A stretch of 64,000 nucleotides of DNA from Bradyrhizobium diazoefficiens (GCF_016616425.1 NZ_CP067101.1:3100001-3164000); one strand, 5' to 3'. Shown: positions 19,120 through 27,994, counted from the stretch's first letter. A program made the numbers and translations. Notes: generated by a model from the letters alone, not told the origin.

Positions 19120-19256
19120 GTGCCCCGGACGCAGCGCAGCGCTTCTTCAGCGGTGCGCTGCAGAGCCGGGGCCCAATATCACTGAGCGCTGTCTGTGGGG
19201 CATGGGTCCCGGCTCTGCGCAGCAACGCGAACGGCGTTGCAGCGCGTCCGGGACAG
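19120..19256. repeat. Dispersed inverted-repeat element between folP and the DUF4332 gene
   Basis: The left end TGCCCCGGACGCAGCGCA is roughly complementary to the right end GCAGCGCGTCCGGGACA. A second inner pair, GAGCCGGGGCCC and GGGTCCCGGCTC, lies within. This type of element is familiar from intergenic regions of Bradyrhizobium and Rhodopseudomonas. It carries no open reading frame of interest. It may work as a transcript-end hairpin between two genes facing the same way. Confidence 0.7.
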
Positions 19257-19272
19257 GAGACTCAGCGCAGGG

Positions 19273-19680
19273 CTAATAGGTGATCTTCGGCTGCAGCTTC
19301 TTCGCCTTGGCGATGATGTCGCCGACCGACTTCTCCGAAGGCAGGATGCGGAGCAGCTTCTTTTTCTCGTTGGCGTCGCGCATGCTCTGGGCGAGCCTTG
19401 CCGGATTGCGATAGGCGAGCTCGCGCACGGTGGTGACGCCGGCGGCGCGGACCAGGCCGACCTTGGCCCGGCCCATGCCGGGGATACGCATGTAGTCGGA
19501 GACGTTGGCCCATTCCAGCAGCAGCTGCTCGCTGATGCCGGTCTTGGCGGAAAGCGCCTTGCGGCCCTTCACCGTGCCGGCTGCCTCGAGCAGCGCGTCG
19601 GTGGTGCGGATACCCTGCGCCTTCAACTTGTTGGCGGCAAAGACCGACAGGCCCTCAATCTCGGAAATCGGATATGTCAT
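19273..19680 (-). CDS. DUF4332 domain protein (helix-hairpin-helix)
   Basis: A 135-residue protein matching DUF4332 in length and pattern. Tandem helix-hairpin-helix-like segments are visible: YPISEIEGLSVFAANKLKAQ, then GISEQLLLEWANVSDYMRIP, then GMGRAKVGLVRAAGVTTV. Such motifs generally contact DNA non-specifically. The C-terminal tail is Lys-rich (KKKLLRILPSEKSVGDIIAK). No catalytic residues are apparent and the biological role is not established. Confidence 0.82.
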   Translation of the reverse strand: MTYPISEIEGLSVFAANKLKAQGIRTTDALLEAAGTVKGRKALSAKTGISEQLLLEWANVSDYMRIPGMGRAKVGLVRAAGVTTVRELAYRNPARLAQSMRDANEKKKLLRILPSEKSVGDIIAKAKKLQPKITY

Positions 19681-19706
19681 GATACTCGATATGAAATGCC
19701 AAAGCT

Positions 19707-19880
19707 TCAGGCGAATTGGCTGACGCCCGGCGTCCCCGCAATGATCTTGCCCATCTGATCCGCCCCGATTTTGTCTCGGCTGAAGCGGAAAAGTTCACGG
19801 GCGACATTTTGAACGGTCTTTTCAGCGACAGCACCATCTATGCTGGCGTTTGTCGCCAGCCGTCCGATCAGCTCGTCCAT
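19707..19880 (-). CDS. Short 57-residue protein resembling a small DUF2267-type family
   Basis: Translated by hand from ATG at 19880 to TGA at 19707-19709. It begins MDELIGRLATNASIDGAVAE and ends GKIIAGTPGVSQFA. It resembles the small Bradyrhizobium proteins that start MDELIGRLxxxxGxDxxVAE and end with a helix rich in Gly/Ala (DUF2267-like or related). The middle (KTVQNVARELFRFSRDKIG) is amphipathic. It is too short for usual ORF cut-offs. It may be a complete small paralogue or a shortened copy of that family. Nothing indicates its function. Confidence 0.65.
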   Translation of the reverse strand: MDELIGRLATNASIDGAVAEKTVQNVARELFRFSRDKIGADQMGKIIAGTPGVSQFA

Positions 19881-20230
19881 AAGGCCCGCCCCTCAACCGG
19901 TTTGCATGCCGGAATATTGCTTTCGAAAGTGATCTTGAGCCGGTGTGCTGTGAAATTCAAGCGATGAACGCAGGCGTCGTCGCGATTCATCGTCGAACGC
20001 GCAAAAGGTGTTGCAGCGGTGCAAGAGCGCAGATGGAATCGGCGAAAAATTGCCGCGTTGCGAACACCTCGTTCCTACTTTCGGCTGGTACCGCCCATTT
20101 CTGTCCGACGATGTCGCATGCTTGGGGCGCGTTCAACGGTTTAAATCGGTGCGCAACATGCGTTAAACTACGGAAACTGGTGCATTTGAGTTTCGATACC
20201 CGAAATCCGGCAGAGAGATCAGAGAGAATA
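19881..20230. other. 350-bp intergenic stretch before the HerA-like gene
   Basis: The stretch is less GC-rich than its surroundings and lies between the divergent 57-residue gene and the HerA-like ATPase. I see no further gene, no strong palindrome and no clear sigma-70 hexamers. It probably carries both promoters. Confidence 0.5.
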
Positions 20231-21853
20231 ATGACCGCACAGAACAGCAAGCTCGGCGATACCGACGACAAGATCTTCGTCGGCAAGGGAGACGAGCAGG
20301 CATGGCTGACGCTGGCGCTCGCCAATCGCCACGGCCTCGTCACGGGTGCAACCGGAACCGGCAAGACGGTATCGCTGCAGGTCATGGCGGAGGGATTCGC
20401 GCGTGCCGGCGTTCCGGTCTTCGCGGCGGACATCAAGGGCGACCTCTCCGGCATCGCGGAGATCGGCGAAGCCAAGGATTTCATCCTCAAGCGCGCCACC
20501 GCGATGGGGCTGACATTCCAGCCCGACCAGTTCTCGACAGTGTTCTGGGACGTGTTCGGCGAGCAGGGCCACCCGGTGCGCGCGACGGTCACGGAAATGG
20601 GGCCGCTTCTGCTCGCGCGCATGCTCGACCTGAACGAGGTGCAGGAAGGCGTGCTCAACGTCGCCTTTCGCGTCGCCGACGACAACGGGCTGACCCTCAT
20701 CGACATGAAGGATCTGCGTGCGCTGCTCGACGCCATCGTGCCCGATAGCGGGAAGAAGGGGGCGGACGCTGAGGAGGATCCGCTCGCCGCCATCCGCAAG
20801 GCCGCGCAGGGGTTCGGCAACGTCACCAAGGCCACCGTCGGCACCATCCAGCGCCAGCTCCTGGTGCTGGAGAACCAGGGCGGCAGCAAATTCTTCGGCG
20901 AGCCGGCGCTGACGCTGAAGGACTTCATGAAGACCGACCGCGACGGCCGCGGCATGGTCAACATCCTGGTCGCCGACAAGCTGCTCCAGAATCCCAGGCT
21001 TTACGCGACATTCCTGCTGTGGATGCTGTCGGAGCTGTTCGAGGAGCTGCCCGAGGCCGGCGACCTGCCCAAGCCGAAGCTGGTGTTCTTCTTCGACGAG
21101 GCGCATCTGTTGTTCAACGACGCGCCCAAGGCGCTGATGGACAAGATCGAGCAGGTGGTCCGTCTGATCCGCTCCAAGGCGGTCGGCGTCTACTTCGTGA
21201 CGCAGAACCCGATCGACGTGCCCGACCGCGTGCTCGGACAGCTTGGCAACCGGGTGCAGCACGCGCTGCGCGCCTTCACCCCGCGCGACCAGAAGGCGGT
21301 TGCCGCCGCGGCCCAGACCTTCCGGCCCAATCCGAAGCTCGACACCGCCAAGGTGATCATGGAGCTCGGCAAGGGCGAGGCGCTGGTGTCCTTCCTCGAG
21401 GGCAACGGCACGCCGGCGATGGTGGAGCGGGTGATGATCCGGCCGCCATCGGCCCGCATCGGACCGATCACGCCTGACGAGCGCAAGGCGATCATGGCTG
21501 CAAGCCCTGTGAAGGGCAAATACGACACTGCCGTCGATGCCGAGTCCGCCTACGAGATTCTTCAGAAGCGCATCGCCAGCACGGCGGCCACAGCGGACGG
21601 CCCGGCTGGCGGAAGCGGCGGCGGCATCCTCGGCCAGATTGGCTCGATCGTCGGCGCCATCTTCGGCACCAACGTCAAGCGGGGCCGTCTGTCGACCGGC
21701 CAGATCATTGCGCGGGACGTGACGCGGTCGGTCACCAACCGGGTGATCGGCGGGATGGCCGCCAATATCGGCAAGTCGGTCGGCGGCCAGCTCGGCGGCT
21801 CGATCGGCCGCACGCTGGTCCGCGGCGCACTCGGCGGATTGCTTCGGCGCTAG
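20231..21853 (+). CDS. HerA-like (DUF853) ATPase
   Basis: A 540-residue protein from the ATG at 20231; the longer frame to 19943 adds sequence of non-coding character. Walker A is [12 protein letters not shown] near residue 40 and Walker B is [13 protein letters not shown] near 285, both typical of the HerA/FtsK-type P-loop subclass. The Gly-rich C-terminus ([20 protein letters not shown]) and repeated small residues after 455 are typical of the DUF853 family. DUF853 proteins are putative DNA-translocating ATPases without the nuclease partner NurA seen in archaea. The cellular role is not established. Confidence 0.9.
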   Translation: MTAQNSKLGDTDDKIFVGKGDEQAWLTLALANRHGLVTGATGTGKTVSLQVMAEGFARAGVPVFAADIKGDLSGIAEIGEAKDFILKRATAMGLTFQPDQFSTVFWDVFGEQGHPVRATVTEMGPLLLARMLDLNEVQEGVLNVAFRVADDNGLTLIDMKDLRALLDAIVPDSGKKGADAEEDPLAAIRKAAQGFGNVTKATVGTIQRQLLVLENQGGSKFFGEPALTLKDFMKTDRDGRGMVNILVADKLLQNPRLYATFLLWMLSELFEELPEAGDLPKPKLVFFFDEAHLLFNDAPKALMDKIEQVVRLIRSKAVGVYFVTQNPIDVPDRVLGQLGNRVQHALRAFTPRDQKAVAAAAQTFRPNPKLDTAKVIMELGKGEALVSFLEGNGTPAMVERVMIRPPSARIGPITPDERKAIMAASPVKGKYDTAVDAESAYEILQKRIASTAATADGPAGGSGGGILGQIGSIVGAIFGTNVKRGRLSTGQIIARDVTRSVTNRVIGGMAANIGKSVGGQLGGSIGRTLVRGALGGLLRR

Positions 21854-21982
21854 GCAGCTGCCTTGGGGCCATCCTGCGACACGCTCGCCTCGGGCAGGCT
21901 TGCTACGTCGTGGCTGGCACCTGCGCGGTGGCGGCGCTAAAAGCGCAGACATATCGAGATTCAGCAATCAGGACCCACGACC

Positions 21983-23377
21983 ATGGCCAATGCGCAGCTT
22001 CAATCCGTGCTCGACCACATCGACAAGGACTTCGACAACAGCCTGGAGCGTCTGTTCGCGCTGTTGCGGATCAAGTCGATCTCCGCGGATCCGGCCTTTG
22101 CCGGGGATTGCAAGGCGGCGGCGGAGCATCTCGCCAGGGACATCGCGAGCCTCGGTGTCGCCACCGAGGTGAGACCGACCGCCGGACATCCCGCCATCGT
22201 CGGCAAGACCGCGGCCGGCGGCCGGCCGCATGTGATCTTTTACGGCCATTACGACGTGCAACCGGTCGATCCGCTCGATCTCTGGCACCGTCCGCCGTTC
22301 GAGCCCGTCGTCACCGACCACGCCGACGGCCGCAAGATCATCGTCGCGCGCGGCGCCGAGGACGACAAGGGCCAGGTGATGACCTTCGTCGAGGCCTGCC
22401 GTGCCTGGAAGAAGGTGACGGGCGCATTGCCGATCGACATCACCTTCCTGATCGAAGGCGAGGAGGAGGTCGGCTCGAAGAACTTCGTGCCCTTCATCGA
22501 GGCCAACAAGGACGAGTTCAAGGCCGATTACGTGCTGGTCTGCGACACCGGCATGTGGGACCGCAACACGCCGGCGATCACGACCTCGCTGCGCGGCCTG
22601 CTCTATGAAGAGCTGAAGATCACTGCCGCCAATCGCGACCTGCATTCCGGGGTGTTCGGCGGCACCGCGATGAACCCGATCCGGGTGCTGACGAAGATTC
22701 TGGGCGGCCTGTTCGACGACGACAACCGCATCACCATCCCCGGCTTCTATGATGGGGTGAAAGATCTGCCGCCCGATATCCTCGATCAGTGGAAGAAGCT
22801 CAATCCGACGCCGGAGATGTTCCTCAAGCCGATCGGGCTGTCGATTCCGGCCGGGGAGAAGGGGCGTCTCCTGATCGAGCAGGCCTCATCGCGGCCGACC
22901 TGCGACGTCAACGGCATCTGGGGCGGCTACATCGGCGAGGGCTCCAAGACGGTGATCCCCTCGCATGCTTCGGCAAAGATCTCGTTCCGCCTGGTCGAAG
23001 GGCAGGACCCGCAAAAGATCCGCAAGGCCTTCCGCGACTACGTCACGGCACGGCTTCCGGGCGACTGCAAGGTCGAGTTCGGCGACCATTCGGCCGCGCC
23101 CGCGGTCGCGCTCGACTGGAACATGAAGCCGCTCGCCGCCGCCAGCAAGGCGCTTACGGACGAATGGGGCAAGGAGACCGTGCTGATGGGCTCCGGCGCC
23201 TCGATCCCGATCGTCGCCGACTTCAAGCGTACGCTCGGCCTCGACTCGCTGCTGGTCGGCTTCGGCCTCGATGACGACAACATCCACTCGCCGAACGAGA
23301 AGTACGACCTCCGGAGCTTCCAGAAGGGCATCCGCTCCTGGGCGCGGATTCTCGCGGCGTTGGCGGAGGTGAAGTAA
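21983..23377 (+). CDS. M20-family metallopeptidase (dipeptidase)
   Basis: A 464-residue cytosolic zinc peptidase of the M20 (carnosine dipeptidase-like) family. The metal ligands and catalytic acid lie in VIFYGHYDVQPVDP (His, then Asp), GAEDDKGQ (bridging Asp), EGEEEVGS (general base Glu and metal Glu), VCDTGMWD (Asp) and DNIHSPNEKYDL (final His). The dimerisation/lid domain occupies about residues 200-330. It should hydrolyse dipeptides or N-blocked amino acids. It follows the HerA-like gene on the same strand after 129 bp and may have its own promoter. Confidence 0.93.
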   Translation: MANAQLQSVLDHIDKDFDNSLERLFALLRIKSISADPAFAGDCKAAAEHLARDIASLGVATEVRPTAGHPAIVGKTAAGGRPHVIFYGHYDVQPVDPLDLWHRPPFEPVVTDHADGRKIIVARGAEDDKGQVMTFVEACRAWKKVTGALPIDITFLIEGEEEVGSKNFVPFIEANKDEFKADYVLVCDTGMWDRNTPAITTSLRGLLYEELKITAANRDLHSGVFGGTAMNPIRVLTKILGGLFDDDNRITIPGFYDGVKDLPPDILDQWKKLNPTPEMFLKPIGLSIPAGEKGRLLIEQASSRPTCDVNGIWGGYIGEGSKTVIPSHASAKISFRLVEGQDPQKIRKAFRDYVTARLPGDCKVEFGDHSAAPAVALDWNMKPLAAASKALTDEWGKETVLMGSGASIPIVADFKRTLGLDSLLVGFGLDDDNIHSPNEKYDLRSFQKGIRSWARILAALAEVK

Positions 23378-23384
23378 CCGCGTA

Positions 23385-23502
23385 GCGGTCATTCCGGGGC
23401 GCCTTGAAGATGCGAACCCGGAATCTGGAGGTTGCTGCGCGAGATTCTCAGGTGCGCAATTGCGCACCATAGTTCGCGCTTCGCGCGCCCCGGAACGACG
23501 GG
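23385..23502. repeat. Dispersed inverted-repeat element after the M20 gene
   Basis: TCATTCCGGGGCGC (23389-23402) is complementary, with one mismatch, to GCGCCCCGGAACGA (23485-23498). An inner pair GGTGCGCAATTGCGCACC is a perfect palindrome. The form matches a common Bradyrhizobium intergenic repeat. It separates the convergent M20 peptidase and class II aldolase genes, just before the terminator. Confidence 0.75.
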
Positions 23503-23514
23503 CGTGATGAACAA

Positions 23515-23553
23515 ATAAAAACGCCGCCCGGAATTGGGCGGCGTTTCATTCCA
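23515..23553. terminator. Bidirectional rho-independent terminator
   Basis: The stem ACGCCGCCC (23520-23528) pairs with GGGCGGCGT (23536-23544) around GGAATTG. On the minus strand the stem is followed by TTTTTATTTG, the stronger T-run, so it serves the class II aldolase gene. On the plus strand TTTCATT follows and could end the M20 transcript. Confidence 0.85.
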
Positions 23554-23603
23554 AAAGGCGTAGAGGTTAGTTGGGTGCTACCCTACACCAAATCCCGAAA
23601 ATC

Positions 23604-24383
23604 TCAAGAGCGGTAGCCCGGAAGCTCGCGGTCGAGCTTGCGCAGCAGCGGCGGCCACACGAGGTTGGTGGCGCGCAACTCGGCGCGATCGCGGTTGGCG
23701 AGCAGCTCGGTGTTCTTCTCGATCGCGATCTCTTCGACCGGATAGACCGGCGTGCCGAGTGCGCGCGTGCGCACCTGCATCGAGCAGGCGCGCTCCAGGT
23801 GGTACATGCGCTCGAAGGCGGAGGCGACCGAGCGGCCGACGGTCAGCGTGCCGTGGTTGCGCAGCAGCATATGGTTGTGGTCGCCGAGATCCTTCTGCAG
23901 CCGCGGCCGCTCGTCATGGTCGAGTGCGATGCCTTCATAGTCGTGATAGGCGAGGTCGTGGGTGACGAGCTGGGCAGTCTGGTTCAGCGGCAACAGGCCT
24001 TCTGCGCTGCTCGACACCGCCGTGCCGTCGAGCGTGTGGAGATGCAGCACGCAGATCGCGTCCTCGCGCACCTCGTGGATCGCCGAATGGATGGTGAAGC
24101 CGGCAGGGTTGATGATGTATTCGCTCTCGGTGAGCTGGTTGCCGTGCAGGTCGACCTTGACGAGGCTCGAGGCTGTGATCTCGTCGAACATCAGCCCGTA
24201 GGGGTTGATGAGGAAGTGGTGCTCGGGGCCGGGTACGCGCGCGGAGATGTGGGTGTCGACCAGATCGTCCCAGCCGTACAGCGCGACCAGGCGATAGCAG
24301 GCGGCGAGATTGACCCGTTGCTGCCACTCGGCCTCCGTCATGTTCGACGGCACTTCCTTCAGGCGTGGTTCCGCTGGCGACAT
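23604..24383 (-). CDS. Class II aldolase/adducin-fold protein
   Basis: A 259-residue protein of the class II aldolase/adducin family. The zinc-binding histidines are visible in VLHLHTLDGTA (HxH) and LRNHGTLTVGRS, and the Glu/Asp around VDTHISARVPG belongs to the active-site pocket. Members include fuculose-1-phosphate aldolase and decarboxylases acting on aromatic or sugar acids. Sequence alone does not fix the substrate. The gene stands alone, ends at a strong terminator and is 161 bp from the glycosyltransferase-like gene upstream. Confidence 0.88.
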   Translation of the reverse strand: MSPAEPRLKEVPSNMTEAEWQQRVNLAACYRLVALYGWDDLVDTHISARVPGPEHHFLINPYGLMFDEITASSLVKVDLHGNQLTESEYIINPAGFTIHSAIHEVREDAICVLHLHTLDGTAVSSSAEGLLPLNQTAQLVTHDLAYHDYEGIALDHDERPRLQKDLGDHNHMLLRNHGTLTVGRSVASAFERMYHLERACSMQVRTRALGTPVYPVEEIAIEKNTELLANRDRAELRATNLVWPPLLRKLDRELPGYRS

Positions 24384-24544
24384 GGCTGTTCTCTCCGAAG
24401 CGCGTTATTGCGGGGCGGGAGCCTAGTACCGGTCGTGGTTGGCAGCAAGGCGGACAAAGCGCGCCAGTTCAGCGTAGCCGGCATGCTTGTCCGCCGTAGC
24501 TCGAAGAGCGAAGGCGGAAGCGCTACCGCTACTGAGGGAAATCA

Positions 24545-26194
24545 TCACGGCGCCGGGATCGACAGCAGGCTGGAAATGCTGCGGCCGCGGATGTCGTAGA
24601 CGCGGGCGAACACCACGTCGTCGCGCTTGATCTCGACCATCACGGGCGCGGTGAGGCCCTTGCAGTAGAACTCGCCGAGCGTCATCGCGAAATCGGCGGC
24701 ATGGGAATCCCAGCCGATGGTGAAGTCGGGTCCGAGCGCGACCTGCGCTGGGCGCTGCGGACCGCACACCGCGACCTTCCATTTGCGATTGCTGGGCGGC
24801 ACCTCCTGGCGCTCGACGAGCTGCTCGCGCAGTTCGTCGGAGGCCTGCTTGAGCGCGAGGCCCCAATAGTCCAGCATGAAGCGCTTGTCGGCGCCGCGCA
24901 CGGTGCCGGCAATGTGGTTGAAGTGCGTGTATTGATAGGGATGCAGCCGGATCATCTCGGCGAGCGACAGCACGAGGCCAAAGCAGAAGGTGGCGAGCAC
25001 GACCAGTTGCCAGGCGCGGTGATTGGTGCGCAGGCGCTCCATGGCGAAGGCGAAAGCGACGCCGCCGAGCACCGCCATCGGCGGAATCACGAAGACGAAG
25101 TGGCGGATGCCGTTGTACAGCGCCGGCCGCTTCACCACCGCGATCGCAAGCGGCAGGGTCGCGGCAAGCGTCAGCATCAGCATGATGGTCTTGCGGCGCG
25201 CCGGAACCTCGCGGCGTGGCAGCATGGCGAAGGTGGCGACCACGGCGCCGACCGTCAGCACCAGCATCACCTCGGGCAGCTGCAGCGCGAACAGCGTCGG
25301 CAGATAGGACCAGGGCATGTCCGGCACCGACACGATCGCGCCGTCGAACATCTCCTTCCACGGCTTCTCGAAGAAATGCGAGAAGTAGGTCAGCGCCTCG
25401 AAGGGATTGCCGGGCTTCATGATCGACCACGGCCAGATCAGGCCCATTACGAGATAGCCGAACGCAAGGCCGGGCAGCAGCACGTAGACGACATGGGCGA
25501 AGCGGCGGACCGACTCGCGCAGGCCCTCGCTGCGCAGTTCCTCGAGCAACAGCGGCATGAAGCCGAGCAGGGCGTAGACCAGCGCGAGTCCGCCGAGAAT
25601 GCGGCAGCCGATTGAAAGGCCCGCGCCGAGGCCGACGATGAGAATCGTGCGCGGCGACGCTTTCGGATATTCCTCGGCGAGCCGGACGAGGCCGAGCATC
25701 AGAATGATCATGGCGACCGCGAAGGGCGCATCCTTCGGGTTCATGAACATGTGGCCGTAGAAGATCGGGCACAGCGCGAGCAGCAGGAGCGAGGCAAGAC
25801 CGGCAAGGGGCCCACCGACGCGGCGGCCGAGCCGCCAGGTCACCGCGAGCCCGATCACGCCGACAATGGCGCCGACCAGACGGCGCGTCTCGAACAATTC
25901 GAGCGGAATGATCTTGTGCAGGACGGCTGCGACCATGTCGAAGCCGCCGCCATACATGTAGAGATTGGCGAAGGAGAGCGCCGCGGTGTCCCTGAAGCCG
26001 GAACCGAGCATGCGCAGCAACAGGTCGGCGTATTCAGCGTGAGTGTAGTCGTCCCAGCCGAGGCCGTAGTCGCGAAACGTCAAGCCTGCAATGACGGTGA
26101 CCGCAGCCAGCACCAGCATGGCGAGATCGTCGCAAATTCGCTCGACCGAGTGCCGCAGAGGCGTGTCGATCGCCGAAGTCGTGATGGATGCCAT
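24545..26194 (-). CDS. Glycosyltransferase family 39-like membrane protein
   Basis: A 549-residue polytopic membrane protein with about 10-11 hydrophobic segments and a soluble C-terminal domain of about 110 residues. The first periplasmic loop contains GLGWDDYTHAEYADLL, the acidic motif used by GT-C transferases. MNPKDAPFAVAM and HPYQYTHFNHIAG are further features of the PMT/ArnT-like group. Such enzymes move a sugar from a polyprenyl carrier to a lipid or protein outside the membrane. Neither donor nor acceptor can be deduced, and no sugar-biosynthesis genes are nearby. Confidence 0.85.
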   Translation of the reverse strand: MASITTSAIDTPLRHSVERICDDLAMLVLAAVTVIAGLTFRDYGLGWDDYTHAEYADLLLRMLGSGFRDTAALSFANLYMYGGGFDMVAAVLHKIIPLELFETRRLVGAIVGVIGLAVTWRLGRRVGGPLAGLASLLLLALCPIFYGHMFMNPKDAPFAVAMIILMLGLVRLAEEYPKASPRTILIVGLGAGLSIGCRILGGLALVYALLGFMPLLLEELRSEGLRESVRRFAHVVYVLLPGLAFGYLVMGLIWPWSIMKPGNPFEALTYFSHFFEKPWKEMFDGAIVSVPDMPWSYLPTLFALQLPEVMLVLTVGAVVATFAMLPRREVPARRKTIMLMLTLAATLPLAIAVVKRPALYNGIRHFVFVIPPMAVLGGVAFAFAMERLRTNHRAWQLVVLATFCFGLVLSLAEMIRLHPYQYTHFNHIAGTVRGADKRFMLDYWGLALKQASDELREQLVERQEVPPSNRKWKVAVCGPQRPAQVALGPDFTIGWDSHAADFAMTLGEFYCKGLTAPVMVEIKRDDVVFARVYDIRGRSISSLLSIPAP

Positions 26195-26506
26195 GGCTAT
26201 CGGTGACCCGGAAACCCCTTTTGGCCCTGCTGGTGCGCGCGGGCCTGCTCCCCGGAATCCCTATAGCGCAGTTCCATTACCAAGTAATTGGGCATTATGG
26301 CTAAATTCCTGATGCGACGCAGTAATTCCGGAGAGTGGAGAGCAACTTGGCAGTAGCGGGTCGTAGCTGAAGGGAATGTGAATAAGTCCCTGATTTCCTT
26401 CCCTTTAGGAACGTTGCTTACAATTCGCCGTTGGCGTGGAACAGTGTATGACGGTATCGTGGCGTAGCGGTTGTCGCGTGCGGATGCGCGGCCGGGGGTG
26501 AGTTCG
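26195..26506. other. 312-bp divergent intergenic region with an EcfG-type promoter
   Basis: It separates the GT39-like gene from the Pro-rich membrane protein. No gene is seen. It is comparatively AT-rich. The only recognisable signal is the GGAAC-N16-CGTT match at 26408-26432, directed to the right. Confidence 0.55.
26408..26432 (+). promoter_or_regulatory. EcfG-type (general stress response) promoter
   Basis: GGAAC (26408-26412), 16 bases, then CGTT (26429-26432). This matches the GGAAC-N16/17-CGTT consensus reported for PhyR/EcfG-controlled genes in Bradyrhizobium and Methylobacterium. It lies 75 bp before the ATG at 26507. The match is exact, although a motif of 9 fixed bases can occur by chance. 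Confidence 0.6.
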
Positions 26507-27370
26507 ATGAATTTGGTATTGTTGATCGTGGGGATTTGCGCCGTTCTGGCGGGTCTCCTCGCGGTCATTTTCGGACTGACGATCAGGGAGTTCAGCCTCG
26601 GCGGAACTCTCATAATCTCCGGTACCATCGGCGTCTGCTCCGGAATGCTACTGGTCGGCGTCCATCTCATGCTGCGCGAGTTGAAGGGCATCGCCCGCCG
26701 GCTGGCCGGTGTGGCCGCGCCGTCCGAGGTTCGGGTCAGGCCTGTGCTGCCGGACCTTGCCGTATCTGGCGCTGCCGCGCCAGAGCCGATGCCCGCCTCG
26801 GCGGCGAAGGGCGAGGCGAGGATCGAGCCGGCCCCGCCACCGGCTGCAGGCTCGCCGCCGTGGCAGAGCGAAGCTGCCGCGCGCGATCGTTCGCGTGTCG
26901 AGGCGCCGCCGCCCGAAGCCCCGATGCCGCCCGCGGTTCCGGAAGCGCCGCGTCGGCGCAACCTGATGTTCGCCTCGACCTCGCGCAAGGAGCGTGAGCG
27001 CGCGGAGACCAAGATCACCGAGGGCGCACCGCCGCAACCGGAGTCCAGTGAGGCCCCGGACATTCCGCCTGCAAGTTTTGACGATGCCTGGCCGAAGCCG
27101 GACCGCATGCGTGCGCCGGAGCCGCCGGCCGCCTCGCGCCGACCGCCGCCGCGCTCCCCGCCGACCTCTGCGGAGGCTGCTCCGCCTGCACCCGAGCCGA
27201 CTCCGCCACCTGTCGAGCAGGCGCCCGTGACCGTGCTCAAATCCGGGATCGTCGATGGCATGGCCTATTCGCTCTATTCCGACGGCTCGATCGAAGCGCA
27301 GATGCCGGAGGGCATGATGCGCTTTGCCTCGATCGACGAGCTGCGCGCCCATCTCGACCAGCGGTCCTGA
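26507..27370 (+). CDS. Two-helix membrane protein with Pro-rich linker
   Basis: A 287-residue protein from ATG 26507; a start at 26471 would place a polar stretch before the first helix. Two hydrophobic segments lie at residues 3-25 and 30-55 (LLIVGICAVLAGLLAVIFGL and TLIISGTIGVCSGMLLVGVH). A Pro/Ala/Glu-rich linker of about 160 residues follows. A conserved-looking C-terminal block of about 50 residues comes last (LKSGIVDGMAYSLYSDGSIE, then MRFASIDELRAHLDQR). That last block recurs in small rhizobial proteins of unknown function. It probably anchors a cytosolic domain to the membrane. An EcfG-type promoter lies upstream, so general-stress induction is likely. Confidence 0.8.
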   Translation: MNLVLLIVGICAVLAGLLAVIFGLTIREFSLGGTLIISGTIGVCSGMLLVGVHLMLRELKGIARRLAGVAAPSEVRVRPVLPDLAVSGAAAPEPMPASAAKGEARIEPAPPPAAGSPPWQSEAAARDRSRVEAPPPEAPMPPAVPEAPRRRNLMFASTSRKERERAETKITEGAPPQPESSEAPDIPPASFDDAWPKPDRMRAPEPPAASRRPPPRSPPTSAEAAPPAPEPTPPPVEQAPVTVLKSGIVDGMAYSLYSDGSIEAQMPEGMMRFASIDELRAHLDQRS

Positions 27371-27383
27371 GCCGAACGTATTG

Positions 27384-27416
27384 TTGACACGGAATAGTCC
27401 GGCGGCGTCTATCCCG
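27384..27416 (+). promoter_or_regulatory. Possible sigma-70 promoter of the mucR-like gene
   Basis: TTGACA at 27384-27389 is followed after 18-20 bases by TCTATCCC as a weak -10. It lies about 30 bp before the ATG at 27446 and just after the preceding stop. The -35 is a perfect match, the -10 poor. Confidence 0.35.
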
Positions 27417-27445
27417 TGAGGCGCAAGGTGGAGAGGGGCGGGCCC

Positions 27446-27862
27446 ATGTCGGATGCCGGGGCTAAGAATTTCATCGAGCTGACGGCGAGCATCGTGTCGG
27501 CCTACCTCAGCAACAATCCGACGCCGGCGGCGGATATTCCGAACCTGATCAGCCAGGTGCATGGCGCCCTGGTGCGGGTTTCGTCAGGCCGCACCGAGAC
27601 CGCGCCGCTGGAGCCGGCCAAGCCGGCGGTCTCGCTGAAGAAGTCGATCGCGCCCGATTATCTGGTCTGTCTGGAAGACGGCAAGCGCTTCAAGTCGCTG
27701 AAGCGCCATCTGCGCACGCAGTACAACATGACGCCCGAGCAATACCGCGAGAAATGGGGCCTGCCGGCCGACTATCCCATGGTCGCGCCGAACTATGCGG
27801 TGGCGCGCTCGCAACTCGCCAAGCAGATGGGATTGGGACAGCAGCAACGGAAGCGGAAGTAG
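27446..27862 (+). CDS. MucR/Ros-family transcriptional regulator
   Basis: A 138-residue protein from ATG 27446, preceded by GGAGAGGGG. The N-terminal helical part (NFIELTASIVSAYLSNNPTP) drives oligomerisation in this family. The DNA-binding part is VCLEDGKRFKSLKRHLRTQY followed by NMTPEQYREKWGLPADYP. The usual Cys2His2-type zinc site is degenerate: a single Cys and one His remain, and the second His position is Tyr, as in other rhizobial variants that fold without zinc. MucR proteins bind AT-rich promoter DNA and control exopolysaccharide, motility and cell-cycle genes. Bradyrhizobium usually has several copies, so the particular regulon cannot be inferred. Confidence 0.93.
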   Translation: MSDAGAKNFIELTASIVSAYLSNNPTPAADIPNLISQVHGALVRVSSGRTETAPLEPAKPAVSLKKSIAPDYLVCLEDGKRFKSLKRHLRTQYNMTPEQYREKWGLPADYPMVAPNYAVARSQLAKQMGLGQQQRKRK

Positions 27863-27892
27863 GTTTGCCGCTTCAACAGCCCAGTCGATCCT

Positions 27893-27994
27893 CATCCTGA
27901 GAAGCCCGCAACGCGGGCGTCTCGAAGGATGGCCGCGGGCGATATCGGGGCCTTCGTGGTCCGAGACGGCGCTGCCGCGCCTTCTCACCATGAG
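27893..27994. repeat. Two-part REP-like palindromic element
   Basis: The first part, 27893-27931, has outer ends CATCCTGAG and CTCGAAGGATG around the hairpin GCCCGCAACGCGGGC. The second part, about 27951-27994, has TTCGTGGTCCGAGACG and CGCCTTCTCACCATGAGG around GGCGCTGCCGCGCC. This paired layout is a frequent intergenic unit in Bradyrhizobium and shares its outer ends with the repeats around the GIY-YIG gene (4295-4892). It lies between the convergent mucR-like and sufE genes and may help end both transcripts. Confidence 0.8.
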
